Numbered from the stretch's first letter, positions 1 to 8,111 are shown. The stretch is DNA of 20,112 nt from Fimbriimonadaceae bacterium (GCA_020849075.1 JADLGZ010000152.1:1-20112), one strand, 5' to 3'. Notes: generated from the sequence alone by a model not told the origin. A program made the numbers and translations.

Positions 1-58
1 CCTGCCGGCGAATGCGTCTAAGTTTGCGGTATGTTTCATGCGCCGCCGATGGTGGTGT

Positions 59-67
59 TGCTATACT
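59..67 (+). promoter_or_regulatory. Extended -10 promoter of the propeller gene
   Basis: TG-C-TATACT at 59-67 is an extended -10 element (5 of 6 matches to TATAAT plus the upstream TGn). No good -35 is seen, which is usual for this promoter class. Transcription would begin near 74, giving a leader of about 19 nt that still holds the AAGAGG ribosome binding site at 78-83. Bases 1-58 hold no supportable gene. Confidence 0.55.
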
Positions 68-92
68 GCATTAGTCCAAGAGGTCATTCATA

Positions 93-3000
93 GTGAGTCA
101 TTTTTTGAAGAAGCTTTTGTGCGGCGTCGCCGCGGCTCTCGCCGTGGCGGTAAGCGCCTCGCCCTTCGCTCAGGTTCAAACGCCATCTGGGAACGAAAAC
201 CCGAGTGTAACCACAGCGTTTGATAAGATCGGGCGCTCGTTTATCGTAAACAAGGGTCAATACAACCGGGATGCTGTGATGGTCACCCGGCAAGACGGCC
301 TAGATTTCTGGGTAACGAAGACCGGAATTACGCTTGACGCCTACCAATTGGGCCGCAAGGATGACAATCCATTGCTCAAGGAGATGGAAGGGATTGCTAA
401 GCGCGCTGATTTCCGCCGAGGGCATGTAATCAAGATGTCCTTTGTCGGTTCCCGTGGTGCCCGAGGAATGAAGGGCCGTGACCCGATTAGCACGCGCCTT
501 GACTGGGTACGACTTGGTCAGCCCGACGTCAAGAGTGTTCCTGCCTATGGCGAAGCGACCGTTCAAGGTTATTTGCCTGGCGTTGATGTACGATACTATC
601 GCGATAACGAAGCACCAAGGTACGACCTCGCTTTGGCTGCTGGTGTGAACCCCGCAAATGTTGCCTTGCGCGTCGAAGGTGCTTTTGACGTCAATGTCGG
701 CTCCGATGGATCCCTCAATATCTTGACCTCGTTGGGCTGGATCCGCAATGGAGACTTGACTGTTTACCAAGGCGCGGGTCGTTCGCAGACCAATGTCTCG
801 GCGAACTTTGTTGTTGAACCAGAGAAGGACGGTAGCTTCATCGTTCGCTTCAACCTTGGCAAGTACGATACTTCTCGACCGCTGGTGATTGATCCGATCG
901 TCTACGGCACTCACTTTGGTGGCGACGGCGGCGGCGAGGAAGTCATGCACGCGGCCTCTGATGGCGCCGGCAATACCTATTTCACCGGCACAACGACTTC
1001 GACTGACCTTCCGATCGTCATTGGCCCCTACGGCGTTGAGCTTAAGGATAGCTTCGATGGCTTTATCGCTCAGCTCACCGGTGATATCTATGATGCGGTT
1101 TACGTGGCATATGTCGGCACCGGTTTCGACGACTTTGGTCGCTTTGTTGATGTTGACCAGTACGGCAATGTTTGGATGGCGGGTTCGACCTTGGCCAACC
1201 GCTTCCCGGGCCGACTAAACGTAACGATTGGCGTTCCCGATGGGTCCTTGGCACCTTGGGGTGGTACGTTCGGCTTTACCTACGGTGGCATTGATACCGC
1301 GCCGCTCAATTACCGAGTTAACGCCGCCCAGATCAAGGCGGCTCTGGATGCACTTCCCAATGCTCCGGCTGGTGGATTCACTGTGGAGCCGGTTGACGCC
1401 AACGGCGTTGTACTTGCCCCGGCCAGTACGATCCCGACGGCGGGCGTCCGCATGCGCATTCGATCCAATGACCCGACCGCGAAGGCTTTACGCCTCAAGC
1501 TGGGCAAGCGCCCCTATATTGTCAACGCAAATCCAGTACCGGCGGCCAATCAACAGATCGCCGTTGACTTTACGGCGTTTGGTTTCTCCCCCCACGCGGG
1601 CCTGATCAGCATCGGCGTTGCCGAGCCCAATGGCCAGCCGCAATTCCTCAACCCTGACCCGGGTGTGCGTTTTGATGCGAATGGAGCCGATATTCAGGCC
1701 TATCTGCGACTCTTTGGCTTCTTGGCTGGAACAGCCCCTGCGAGGGTGACGGCCACCGGCGGCCGACTAGTCCAACCCCTTGTGGAACCCGTGAATGCGG
1801 GCATTCCGGTCAACGTCAATTTCTTTGACACTGCCAGTGCTCCACAGGCTCGCCCTGCGATGGTTGTGGATTTTGAAGGCGTTGACTATGGAACCTACGC
1901 GATCCTCGACTCGGCCCCCCATACCTTCTTGACTCTTTTCAAGAACGCGGTGGGTGGCTTGCAGGCGGCGGATGATAATGCAGCAAACCCGACGGTCACG
2001 CGAATGATCAGCGGGGTTGCCGCCTTTGCCCCGCACCCTGTCGGCATTCCGCTGATGGCGGATAACAGTTCCGTTGGCATCGCCGTACGCAAGGTAACCC
2101 AAGCTCAGGGCAATGTCGAAATCGTGGTGGCGGGTAATGCTGCCGGCACGATTTCGAGCTTCCCAGGCGACGGAGCGACTGCTCCGGTTGCCATTCCGGG
2201 AACGCCTCCGGCTCCTGGTCTTGCCCCGAACGCGACTCGCTTCGGCTACTTCATCACGTTCCTGTACAACAACACCACAGGCGCTATTTCGGTTGATAAC
2301 AATCGATCGAAGTACATCGGCGGCACGGGTCAGACGACGTTAAGCGGCGTTGATATGGACGCCGAAGGCTCGGTCTACGTTTGCGGTGGTGTCGAACTCC
2401 TACTGTCGAACGGCACTGCGACCAATGCCACGCTTAACCCGGCGAGCCCGGTGTTCGCAACGACGGCAGGCGGTTATCCAAACTCCAACTTGCTGAGGCA
2501 GAAGGACGGTTGGTTCAGGAAGTACGATCCATCCGGCGCAATGTTGATCTCGAAGGTCCTTGGCGGTAGCCAAATGGATCGCATCGAAGACATCGCCGTG
2601 GATGCTTCGAACAGCATCTACTTGCTCTCGCGCACCAATTCTTTCAACTTCCCGAGAACGGTCAATGCCTTCAGCGAAATCTTCCCTGGCGGCGGCACCT
2701 TGCTTGCGGTCACGAAGGTGAACAGTACGGCGACGACGATTGCATACAGCACTTCTATGGCCACTTCCGTTCGATCGGCAGACGACATTACGCCGCCTAT
2801 CCCGCCGAACGAGAACGCCCGATTCGATAATTACGATATCGCGGTGGACGGCAAGGGCAATGCGTATGTCGCAGGTTATGTCACCCGCCCGTTGGTCGGA
2901 CCAATCCCGGTTCCACTGACGCCAGTTGCTCCGTTCATTCCGGATCAGTTACCAGCTTTGGATACGGTGATGCCTAATGGTGATACAGAGGGCTTCTTGA

Positions 3001-5036
3001 CTGTGCTCAATGCGACGGGTGGTGGCCTGCTCTTTAGTTCCGTCGTGGGCGAATCTGCCTCGGCAGACTATGTCAACGGCCTCTTCGTAGACCGTACTGA
3101 TGCGGTCTATCTGGCGGGTTCAGAGTTCGTTACAGGGATCGGGCCGATCGGTCTTCCCGTGAACTTCCTGACTCCATTGGCGTTCAAGCCCTTCCCTGAT
3201 GGCTGGGATGGCTGGCTTACCAAACTGAAGATCACCACGCCAATCTTGGCGGCGATTGCGACCGACAAGGTTGATGTTGCCGGCGGACTTGGCTCAACCG
3301 TTCAGCTTCAGGTTCTGTTGCAGCGACCTGCTCCGGTTGGTGGTGCGACGGTCACGTTGCGTATCAGTAACCCTGCGGTGGCTCGGTTCAATAACCCAGT
3401 CTCTGGACCAACAAACCTGAACGTTACAATCCCGGCGGGGCAACAGACCTTCACGGAACCCGTGATTATCCACACTCGGTTGGTCAGTAACCCGACTTTT
3501 GTGGATATTCGTGCTGAACTTGATGGCGATTTCCTAATGACACGCCTTAACGTGTTCCCATGGATGCAGTCGCTCACTTTGGGTTCGACCTCGATCGCTG
3601 GTGGAGACAGTGTCAATGGCACGGTAACCATCTTCGAGCCGGCTCCGGCGGGCGGTATTCCCGTCACCCTGAGCGCAGATAGTGGACTCGTCTCCTTCCC
3701 GGGTGGTAACACAATCACCATCCCGGCCGGCGAGCAGTCCATCTCGTTCGAGATCGCATCTCAAGGCGTCAGCGCAAACACCGACGTTAACATCACGGCG
3801 GCGGTAGCCGGCGTAGGCATCACTCAAACGTTGCAACTGACTCCGGTCGGGTTGCAACTCATTGAAGTCATTCCTGATCGCGTTACCGGTGGTGAGTCCA
3901 CTTCGGCAACAGTGAAGGTTGGCGGCGTGGCGGGTCCGGGCACCTTTGTCCAGATCAGCTCGACCGGCGCACCCGTCACGATCACGCGGCCTGGTGAGAC
4001 GGTGCCCGTGGCCCTTCCTGCCCTCGTGCAGATTCCGGAGGGTATGGATGAGGTCTCGTTCCAGGTGAACACGTCCTTCGTCGCCAGCAACACGTCGGCG
4101 GAAATCATCGCGACCCTCAACGGCGAAAGCACGTCGGACACGCTCTTCATTGAGCATGTTGATATCGTGAATGTCGTCCTGAGCACGAACACGTGCGTAG
4201 GTGGTGATCTGGTAACGGGTGTGGTCAATATCTCGGCTCCGGCAGGCCTGACGGGCATGGTGATTCCGCTCACCAATAGCAACCCGACAGCCGGCACGGT
4301 GACCCCGATGACCTTGACCATTGCTCCAGGTGCCACATCGGCGAACTTCCAAATCCAGACGCAGCCGAGCGGAGCATTGCAAATGCTCACGGTAGCGACG
4401 AACAAGGCGGGGTACGTGAATCAGAGCTCAACTCTGACCATCAATCCACTGATCGTGTTCTTCAACCTGACGCTCAACCCAGCGACCATCACCGGTGGCG
4501 CCCCAAGTACGGGAACGATCACCCTGCCCAATACGGTGGGAATTGATCTGGTGTTCACGCTGACTTCGAGCAATCCGCTTGTCACATTCCCAGGTGGTGG
4601 TACGGTAACGATCCCTGCTGGGCAGACGACGGCAACGTTCGGGATTAACTCCAGCGTGACGCCGGCGGCTACGGACGTCTTGGTGACCGCTTCGCTCTTC
4701 GGAGTTGGACAGTCACAGATTCTGCACGTGCTACCTCCGGGTGTGGCGAACTTCGTCATCACGCCGAACTTGGTAAGTGCAGGAACTCCCGCTACCGGAA
4801 TGATCACGCTTGACCAGCCCGCGCCAGTCGGCGGACTGCTGATCAACCTGTCCAACAATGAGCCGTTGTTCGTGAGCCACCCGGCCTCGATCACGGTTCC
4901 TGCTGGGCAGACCCAGATCAGCTTCCCGATCAGCACGTTCCAAGTCACGCGAACCGTGTCGGTGACATTTACGGCCACGATCCCATCTCGATCGCAAAGT
5001 TACAATGCCATCTTGACGATCAATCCGGCCCCATAG
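93..5036 (+). CDS. Giant secreted SBBP-type beta-propeller protein with DUF7948-like N-terminus and Ig-like repeats
   Basis: 1647 residues. The GTG start at 93 has AAGAGG 9 nt upstream. Residues 1-27 are a signal peptide (LKK, then an Ala/Val-rich core, then SPFAQ). Residues about 47-270 match the DUF7948 pattern that precedes SBBP propellers: NKGQ at 53-56, a GVDVRYYR segment near 163, and LVIDPIVYGTHFGG near 264-277. Propeller blades of the type D..GN.Y..G.T...FP lie at about 283-310 and 345-372, and resume at about 740 through 1045. The gap of about 360 residues is an insertion. Six Ig-like modules fill 1054-1647. No sortase signal, PEP-CTERM or type IX sorting tail is seen, so I infer release or loose surface association. 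Such proteins are usually of unknown function, with adhesion or scaffold roles proposed. An SBBP-type propeller is likely; the role is unknown. Confidence 0.85.
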   Translation: MSHFLKKLLCGVAAALAVAVSASPFAQVQTPSGNENPSVTTAFDKIGRSFIVNKGQYNRDAVMVTRQDGLDFWVTKTGITLDAYQLGRKDDNPLLKEMEGIAKRADFRRGHVIKMSFVGSRGARGMKGRDPISTRLDWVRLGQPDVKSVPAYGEATVQGYLPGVDVRYYRDNEAPRYDLALAAGVNPANVALRVEGAFDVNVGSDGSLNILTSLGWIRNGDLTVYQGAGRSQTNVSANFVVEPEKDGSFIVRFNLGKYDTSRPLVIDPIVYGTHFGGDGGGEEVMHAASDGAGNTYFTGTTTSTDLPIVIGPYGVELKDSFDGFIAQLTGDIYDAVYVAYVGTGFDDFGRFVDVDQYGNVWMAGSTLANRFPGRLNVTIGVPDGSLAPWGGTFGFTYGGIDTAPLNYRVNAAQIKAALDALPNAPAGGFTVEPVDANGVVLAPASTIPTAGVRMRIRSNDPTAKALRLKLGKRPYIVNANPVPAANQQIAVDFTAFGFSPHAGLISIGVAEPNGQPQFLNPDPGVRFDANGADIQAYLRLFGFLAGTAPARVTATGGRLVQPLVEPVNAGIPVNVNFFDTASAPQARPAMVVDFEGVDYGTYAILDSAPHTFLTLFKNAVGGLQAADDNAANPTVTRMISGVAAFAPHPVGIPLMADNSSVGIAVRKVTQAQGNVEIVVAGNAAGTISSFPGDGATAPVAIPGTPPAPGLAPNATRFGYFITFLYNNTTGAISVDNNRSKYIGGTGQTTLSGVDMDAEGSVYVCGGVELLLSNGTATNATLNPASPVFATTAGGYPNSNLLRQKDGWFRKYDPSGAMLISKVLGGSQMDRIEDIAVDASNSIYLLSRTNSFNFPRTVNAFSEIFPGGGTLLAVTKVNSTATTIAYSTSMATSVRSADDITPPIPPNENARFDNYDIAVDGKGNAYVAGYVTRPLVGPIPVPLTPVAPFIPDQLPALDTVMPNGDTEGFLTVLNATGGGLLFSSVVGESASADYVNGLFVDRTDAVYLAGSEFVTGIGPIGLPVNFLTPLAFKPFPDGWDGWLTKLKITTPILAAIATDKVDVAGGLGSTVQLQVLLQRPAPVGGATVTLRISNPAVARFNNPVSGPTNLNVTIPAGQQTFTEPVIIHTRLVSNPTFVDIRAELDGDFLMTRLNVFPWMQSLTLGSTSIAGGDSVNGTVTIFEPAPAGGIPVTLSADSGLVSFPGGNTITIPAGEQSISFEIASQGVSANTDVNITAAVAGVGITQTLQLTPVGLQLIEVIPDRVTGGESTSATVKVGGVAGPGTFVQISSTGAPVTITRPGETVPVALPALVQIPEGMDEVSFQVNTSFVASNTSAEIIATLNGESTSDTLFIEHVDIVNVVLSTNTCVGGDLVTGVVNISAPAGLTGMVIPLTNSNPTAGTVTPMTLTIAPGATSANFQIQTQPSGALQMLTVATNKAGYVNQSSTLTINPLIVFFNLTLNPATITGGAPSTGTITLPNTVGIDLVFTLTSSNPLVTFPGGGTVTIPAGQTTATFGINSSVTPAATDVLVTASLFGVGQSQILHVLPPGVANFVITPNLVSAGTPATGMITLDQPAPVGGLLINLSNNEPLFVSHPASITVPAGQTQISFPISTFQVTRTVSVTFTATIPSRSQSYNAILTINPAP
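3252..5033 (+). repeat. Six tandem Ig-like modules (protein-level repeats)
   Basis: Residues about 1054-1156, 1157-1253, 1254-1356, 1357-1453, 1454-1549 and 1550-1647 of the propeller protein align as one module of 96-103 residues. Shared landmarks are an early GG (or AG) step, G-x-[VI]-x-[IL] strand, P-A-P-[AV]-G-G, L-[ST]-[SN]-x-x-P, and a T-[IV]-P-A-G-[QE] turn before a Phe strand. DNA identity is low except for short tracts such as a 14-nt match at 4614-4627 and 4899-4912 (encoding PAGQT), so the array is old and diverged rather than a recent tandem duplication. Confidence 0.8.
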
Positions 5037-5044
5037 CCCCAACG

Positions 5045-5073
5045 GGGAGTTGCGGTTGAACGCCGCAACTCCC
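5045..5073 (+). terminator. Hairpin downstream of the propeller gene
   Basis: A perfect 11-bp stem (GGGAGTTGCGG at 5045-5055, CCGCAACTCCC at 5063-5073) with a 7-nt loop starts 8 nt after the stop codon. There is no T tract after it, so intrinsic termination is uncertain; it may protect the 3' end of the mRNA. The loop holds a -35-like hexamer (see next feature). Confidence 0.6.
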
Positions 5074-5084
5074 TAGGCTAGAAT
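5056..5084 (+). promoter_or_regulatory. Promoter threaded through the hairpin, for the 54-residue ORF
   Basis: TTGAAC (5056-5061, 4 of 6 to TTGACA) lies in the hairpin loop. Exactly 17 nt later comes TAGAAT (5079-5084, 5 of 6 to TATAAT). Transcription would begin near 5091, about 10 nt before the ATG at 5101. The same TTGAAC-N17 arrangement recurs in front of the dodecin gene. Confidence 0.5.
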
Positions 5085-5100
5085 TGCGTAGGAACAAAGG

Positions 5101-5265
5101 ATGGATCGACTCGGAAGTTTTCTTCTTGGATTGGTGGCGGGCGTAACCCTAGCGCTCGGCGTCAAGCACTTCATGGATGAAGGCGGTATTAACCTTGATG
5201 ACCTCGAAGCCAGCATCGGCGAAAAGCTTGATGCTCTTGAGGGGTTGATTGCCGAACCCGCGTAA
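5101..5265 (+). CDS. Small membrane-anchored protein, unknown
   Basis: 54 residues. The ATG is at 5101 with AGGA at 5090-5093, 7 nt upstream. Residues 5-21 (GSFLLGLVAGVTLALGV) form one hydrophobic, glycine-containing membrane helix. Residues 25-52 are acidic and look like an amphipathic helix with Leu/Ile spacing (LDDLEASIGEKLDALEGLI). It has its own promoter and TAA stop, and ends 9 nt before the stop of the convergent M28 peptidase gene. I do not recognise a family. The clean helix-plus-acidic-tail design and well-placed signals argue that it is a real gene. Confidence 0.6.
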   Translation: MDRLGSFLLGLVAGVTLALGVKHFMDEGGINLDDLEASIGEKLDALEGLIAEPA

Positions 5266-5272
5266 TTCGCGG
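5258..5272. terminator. Short hairpin between convergent genes
   Basis: CCGCG (5258-5262) and CGCGG (5268-5272) pair around a TAATT loop that contains the stop codon of the 54-residue ORF. The stem is only 5 bp and has no T tract. It could end either transcript in the 9-nt gap, but it is weak. Confidence 0.3.
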
Positions 5273-5274
5273 CT

Positions 5275-6789
5275 TCAGTCCTTTCGGATTCGCTCCTTGC
5301 GGTTCGCCAGCTCCCACAGCGATGCGTAGACCGTTTTAGTCACCACTTCCATCTTGTCGAAGTCTATTTTTTCGACCTGGTCCCCGACGTCGTGGTAATC
5401 CTCATGGACACCGTCGAAATAGAAGGCGATAGGCACGCCCTTTAGGGCGTAATTGTAGTGGTCACTCCTACCATAGATGTTCTCCCGATCATTGGGGTCA
5501 TCGTACTTGTAGTCGTAGCTTAAGTTGAAGGTCTTGGCATTGATGTGCTGGAGCAAGTCACCAAAGTCCTTGCTGAGCTTATATGAGCCCACAACATAGA
5601 TTGAATTGGGTCCAGAAAGGACTGCATTCTTGGGGTTTGTATCACCCGGCTGGCGGGTACGTCCGATCATATCAATGTTGATCAGGGCTGTGAGATCGTT
5701 TAGTGGAATGGTGGGGTTGCTCGTAAAGTAGGCCGATCCCCAGAGGCCCTTCTCTTCGCCGCAGTGCCAAATAAAGATCATGCTGCGCTTCGGGCGCTTG
5801 CCAGCGGCAAAGGCATGAGCGAGTTCGAGGACAGCGACGGTTCCAGAGCCGTCATCGTCAGCCCCGTTAAAAATATTGTCTTGCCCAGGTACGGGAGGAC
5901 GCATCCCGACATGGTCAATATGGGCCGAAACACCGACGTATTCGTGAGCTAGGGCAGGGTCGGAGCCGGGGACGATCGCGACGACATTTTGTGTTTTTAC
6001 GGGGATATCTTTGACTTTGGTCTCTACGACGAGGGACTTGCCAAGCGGAGCTGCCTTTGGCTTGGCTTCATCGAAGCCAGATACTCCCGTTAGGAGGGTC
6101 GCACCAACGCTCGCACTTAGGACGACCGATGTGCGGTTGAACCGCCCAAAGCCACCACCGGTCTGCCAAGCCGGTCGGGGGCGTCCGGCGGCGAGGCTTT
6201 CCGCCACGCTCTGTTGCCAACGATCGGGTTCTAGGGAAGAGATGCGCACGATGCCAGCGGCGCCCCCATCCTGGGCGATGCGGTCAACGCTTTTGGACCC
6301 CGCGGAGCGAAGAACATCGGGAGCTGGACTGCCTCGCACGACGAGGATCTTGCCCGCGATGTCCACGCCCTCATAGGGGTTGATTCCTAGCGCGGGGGCC
6401 TGAGCGCCATTTCCGACATAGATGGCTTGGCCTTCGAAGCGGACCGCGTTGCCCGAGGCGATGAAGTCGCCGTACTTAACCTTGGTATCCCCGATTAAGA
6501 CCGACGAGCCGTCACCATCCGTCGCTCGCCCGATGAGCGGCACGTTCTGATAGAACTTTCCATTGTCACCTGCAGGTTGCAAGCCCCACAACTTGAGTTG
6601 GCTGGCGACATACAGTGTTGCAAGGTCAAGCCCTCGGCTGGGCGTATCTCGGCCTTCCAGTAGGTCATTGGCAATGAATTCGAGGTGCGCCTGAAGGTCA
6701 TTTTTGGAGATGAGTCCAATGCTCCCCGGGTTCTGAGCGATGGCCATGCTGGTGAGGGCAATGGAGCAAAGACTGATGGCGGCTTTCAC
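5275..6789 (-). CDS. Secreted M28-family zinc metallopeptidase (aminopeptidase-like)
   Basis: 504 residues, GTG start. A signal peptide covers residues 1-19 (cut after AIA-Q). Residues about 115-235 look like a PA-type lid domain. The M28 catalytic core follows with the full co-catalytic zinc set by family alignment: H290 (SAHIDH), D312 (NGADDDGSG), catalytic E345 with ligand E346 (CGEEKGLWGS), D373 (NIDMIGR) and H443 (SDHYN). The YHDVGDQVEKID segment near 465 is also typical of the family. The expected role is release of N-terminal amino acids from peptides outside the cytoplasm; the substrate cannot be read from sequence. The gene faces the 54-residue ORF tail to tail and diverges from the DoxX-like gene. 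It has no Shine-Dalgarno but has a -10 box 7 nt before the start. Confidence 0.9.
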   Translation of the reverse strand: MKAAISLCSIALTSMAIAQNPGSIGLISKNDLQAHLEFIANDLLEGRDTPSRGLDLATLYVASQLKLWGLQPAGDNGKFYQNVPLIGRATDGDGSSVLIGDTKVKYGDFIASGNAVRFEGQAIYVGNGAQAPALGINPYEGVDIAGKILVVRGSPAPDVLRSAGSKSVDRIAQDGGAAGIVRISSLEPDRWQQSVAESLAAGRPRPAWQTGGGFGRFNRTSVVLSASVGATLLTGVSGFDEAKPKAAPLGKSLVVETKVKDIPVKTQNVVAIVPGSDPALAHEYVGVSAHIDHVGMRPPVPGQDNIFNGADDDGSGTVAVLELAHAFAAGKRPKRSMIFIWHCGEEKGLWGSAYFTSNPTIPLNDLTALINIDMIGRTRQPGDTNPKNAVLSGPNSIYVVGSYKLSKDFGDLLQHINAKTFNLSYDYKYDDPNDRENIYGRSDHYNYALKGVPIAFYFDGVHEDYHDVGDQVEKIDFDKMEVVTKTVYASLWELANRKERIRKD

Positions 6790-6796
6790 GATGGTT

Positions 6797-6802
6797 AATA
6801 TA
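6797..6802 (-). promoter_or_regulatory. -10 box of the M28 peptidase gene, leaderless type
   Basis: On the minus strand TATATT ends 7 nt before the GTG start, so the predicted transcript would begin at or within a base or two of the start codon. No Shine-Dalgarno is present. No convincing -35 is seen. Confidence 0.45.
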
Positions 6803-6893
6803 CGCTTACGAAGGCCCAGTTAGCTCCCGGAGATTCATATTAGCGGTGCCCTTCGTCAATAGGGACATGGGACAGGAAGGAAAGTCTGGGCAA

Positions 6894-7319
6894 ATGATGC
6901 TAAGCATCTTGCGGATTGTCGTCGGGTTCGTGTTTATCGCTCATGGGATGCAGAAGCACTTCAATTGGCCGGTTGCGATGCCGGTGCCAATGACGCCGTG
7001 GAGCCAGGTTTGGATCGGAGGATGGCTTGAGCTGATTGGCGGCTTACTCATTCTGGTTGGGCTTTGTACCCGGCCCGTCGCCTTTGTTCTGTCCGGAATG
7101 ATGGCCGTCGCCTACTTCCAAGTTCACGCCCTGCCGAACTTGAGCGAGCGAGCAGGACAACCGGGGATGCCAGCCATGCCGGCGCAACCGCTTCACACCC
7201 TGTTCTTTCCGCTGACCAATGGCGGCGAACTCGCGGTCTTATATTGCTTCGTATTTTTGTATTTTGTAGCCGTTGGCGGCGGGCCCTTGAGCCTTGATGC
7301 TCGGTTGAAAAAGGCCTAG
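6894..7319 (+). CDS. DoxX-family membrane protein
   Basis: I chose ATG 6894 (141 residues) because it opens directly on the first membrane helix (MMLSILRIVVGFVFIAHG) and has the purine-rich AGGAAGGAAAG 9 nt upstream. A GTG at 6846 would add 16 polar residues. Four membrane helices are visible, with the family features R near the first helix, HGMQK, a GGWLELIGGLLILVGL helix, and F-P-L-x-N-G-G-E-L before the last helix. DoxX proteins are small inner-membrane proteins. In some bacteria they work with redox partners against oxidative stress, but most are uncharacterised. A small unknown gene follows after 3 nt, suggesting co-transcription. Confidence 0.85.
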   Translation: MMLSILRIVVGFVFIAHGMQKHFNWPVAMPVPMTPWSQVWIGGWLELIGGLLILVGLCTRPVAFVLSGMMAVAYFQVHALPNLSERAGQPGMPAMPAQPLHTLFFPLTNGGELAVLYCFVFLYFVAVGGGPLSLDARLKKA

Positions 7320-7322
7320 CGG

Positions 7323-7682
7323 TTGACATCCGCGCCGAGATTCGGCGTATGGGATGTGTCAATAACCGAACTCATTCGCCGGATTCGCCCGATCCCCGCC
7401 AACCGCTGGCGGGTCTACTTTCATGGCTCCGCACCCGCTGTGGCGACCGAGCACCAACTTACTTTCAATGAGCGGGGACTGGTTGCGCAATGGCGGTGGC
7501 CGGGCCACGCGCTCGAACTGCGGTTTGGTCCCAAAGTTTCGGGACAGCTGGACGGCGTATCTCTCCTAGGTCTTGATATCCGCGGAACGGTGGGTACGGA
7601 AGGTAAGTGGTGGCAGGGTTGGCTCGTTCTGCGTTTGCTGCACTCGGATGGAATGATCCGGCTGGCGGGGCGCCTGTGGTGA
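7323..7682 (+). CDS. Hypothetical protein, tryptophan-rich, coupled to an NlpC/P60-type gene
   Basis: 119 residues from TTG 7323. AAAAAGG at 7308-7314 sits 8 nt upstream inside the end of the DoxX gene, so this weak start has a good ribosome binding site; the alternative is GTG 7356. The protein has no signal peptide, no membrane helix and no cysteine. It has seven tryptophans and reads as alternating short beta strands with Gly turns in the second half (GQLDGVSLLGLDIRGTVG). I do not recognise the family. Its TGA overlaps the GTG of the next gene (GTGA, 7679-7682), which implies translational coupling and possibly a physical partnership with that hydrolase. Confidence 0.55.
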   Translation: MTSAPRFGVWDVSITELIRRIRPIPANRWRVYFHGSAPAVATEHQLTFNERGLVAQWRWPGHALELRFGPKVSGQLDGVSLLGLDIRGTVGTEGKWWQGWLVLRLLHSDGMIRLAGRLW

Positions 7683-8083
7683 TCAAGGAACTGGCGCAAA
7701 GCCGACTTGGCGAGAAGTATGTCTTGGGGGCTAAGGTGCCCAAAGACGATCCAAATTGGCATGGGCCCTGGGATTGCGCTGAGTTCGCGAGTTGGCTCGT
7801 GTTTCAGGCCTACGGTAAGTTAGTCGGTGTCCGGAATGGAGATGCGTACACCGGATTCTGGTGGGCAGACGCTCAGGCAGGGCGGGCTCGCAAACTAAGC
7901 GTGGATGAGGCCAAGGGGCGGCCCTGCACATTCCTGCTACGGATTCCACGTCAGGGTGTCACGGGCCACATTGCCCTAGTCACTGGCCCGAACCAGACGA
8001 TCGAAGCTCACTCGGCTCGCCGGGGGGTTTGCAAGGGAGTTATTGTGGGGCGCCGCTGGGACTGTGGGGTTGCCGTGGATTGA
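7679..8083 (+). CDS. NlpC/P60-like cysteine peptidase or amidase, no signal peptide
   Basis: 134 residues from GTG 7679, which overlaps the preceding stop and has GGCGGGG 8 nt upstream. GTG 7676 is an equal alternative, and the frame stays open back to 7607. The core fits NlpC/P60: D32-C33 at the start of a helix (WDCAEFASWLVFQ), H97 in G-H-I-A-L-V, and H111 as the third polar residue (IEAHS). The C-to-H and H-to-H spacings agree with the family. NlpC/P60 enzymes normally cut peptidoglycan stem peptides outside the cytoplasm, yet no export signal is visible at any candidate start. It may act inside the cell, be released by another route, or hydrolyse another amide. Family assignment is fairly firm, role open. 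Confidence 0.7.
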   Translation: MIKELAQSRLGEKYVLGAKVPKDDPNWHGPWDCAEFASWLVFQAYGKLVGVRNGDAYTGFWWADAQAGRARKLSVDEAKGRPCTFLLRIPRQGVTGHIALVTGPNQTIEAHSARRGVCKGVIVGRRWDCGVAVD

Positions 8084-8111
8084 CCGTCTGCGATTTCCTG
8101 TGATCCTGAGC

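Noticed and set aside
1..40. Possible 5' end of a minus-strand gene (ATG at 40 running off the left edge)
   Set aside because: Only 13 codons are visible and no ribosome binding site precedes it.
300..950. 216-residue minus-strand open frame
   Set aside because: Antisense to the conserved DUF7948-like region, with no signals and no recognisable family.
3534..4382. 282-residue open frame on the minus strand inside the propeller gene
   Set aside because: It mirrors the codon periodicity of the repeat region, is rich in Arg/His/Asp low-information sequence, and lies wholly inside a well-supported gene. The same applies to the overlapping minus frames at 3308-3742, 3824-4405 and 4421-4978.
6846..6893. 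GTG 6846 as the DoxX start
   Set aside because: It adds a polar 16-residue tail before the first membrane helix and has no ribosome binding site; ATG 6894 has one.
7323..7350. TTGACA at 7323-7328 as a -35 element
   Set aside because: A perfect hexamer, but the matching -10 (TATGGG, 19 nt away) is poor. The same TTG serves better as a start codon with AAAAAGG 8 nt upstream.
7607..7682. Frameshifted single gene joining the unknown protein and the NlpC/P60 domain
   Set aside because: The upstream protein ends cleanly and a GTGA start/stop overlap with a binding site explains two genes. A frameshift would also leave no homologous fusion that I can name.
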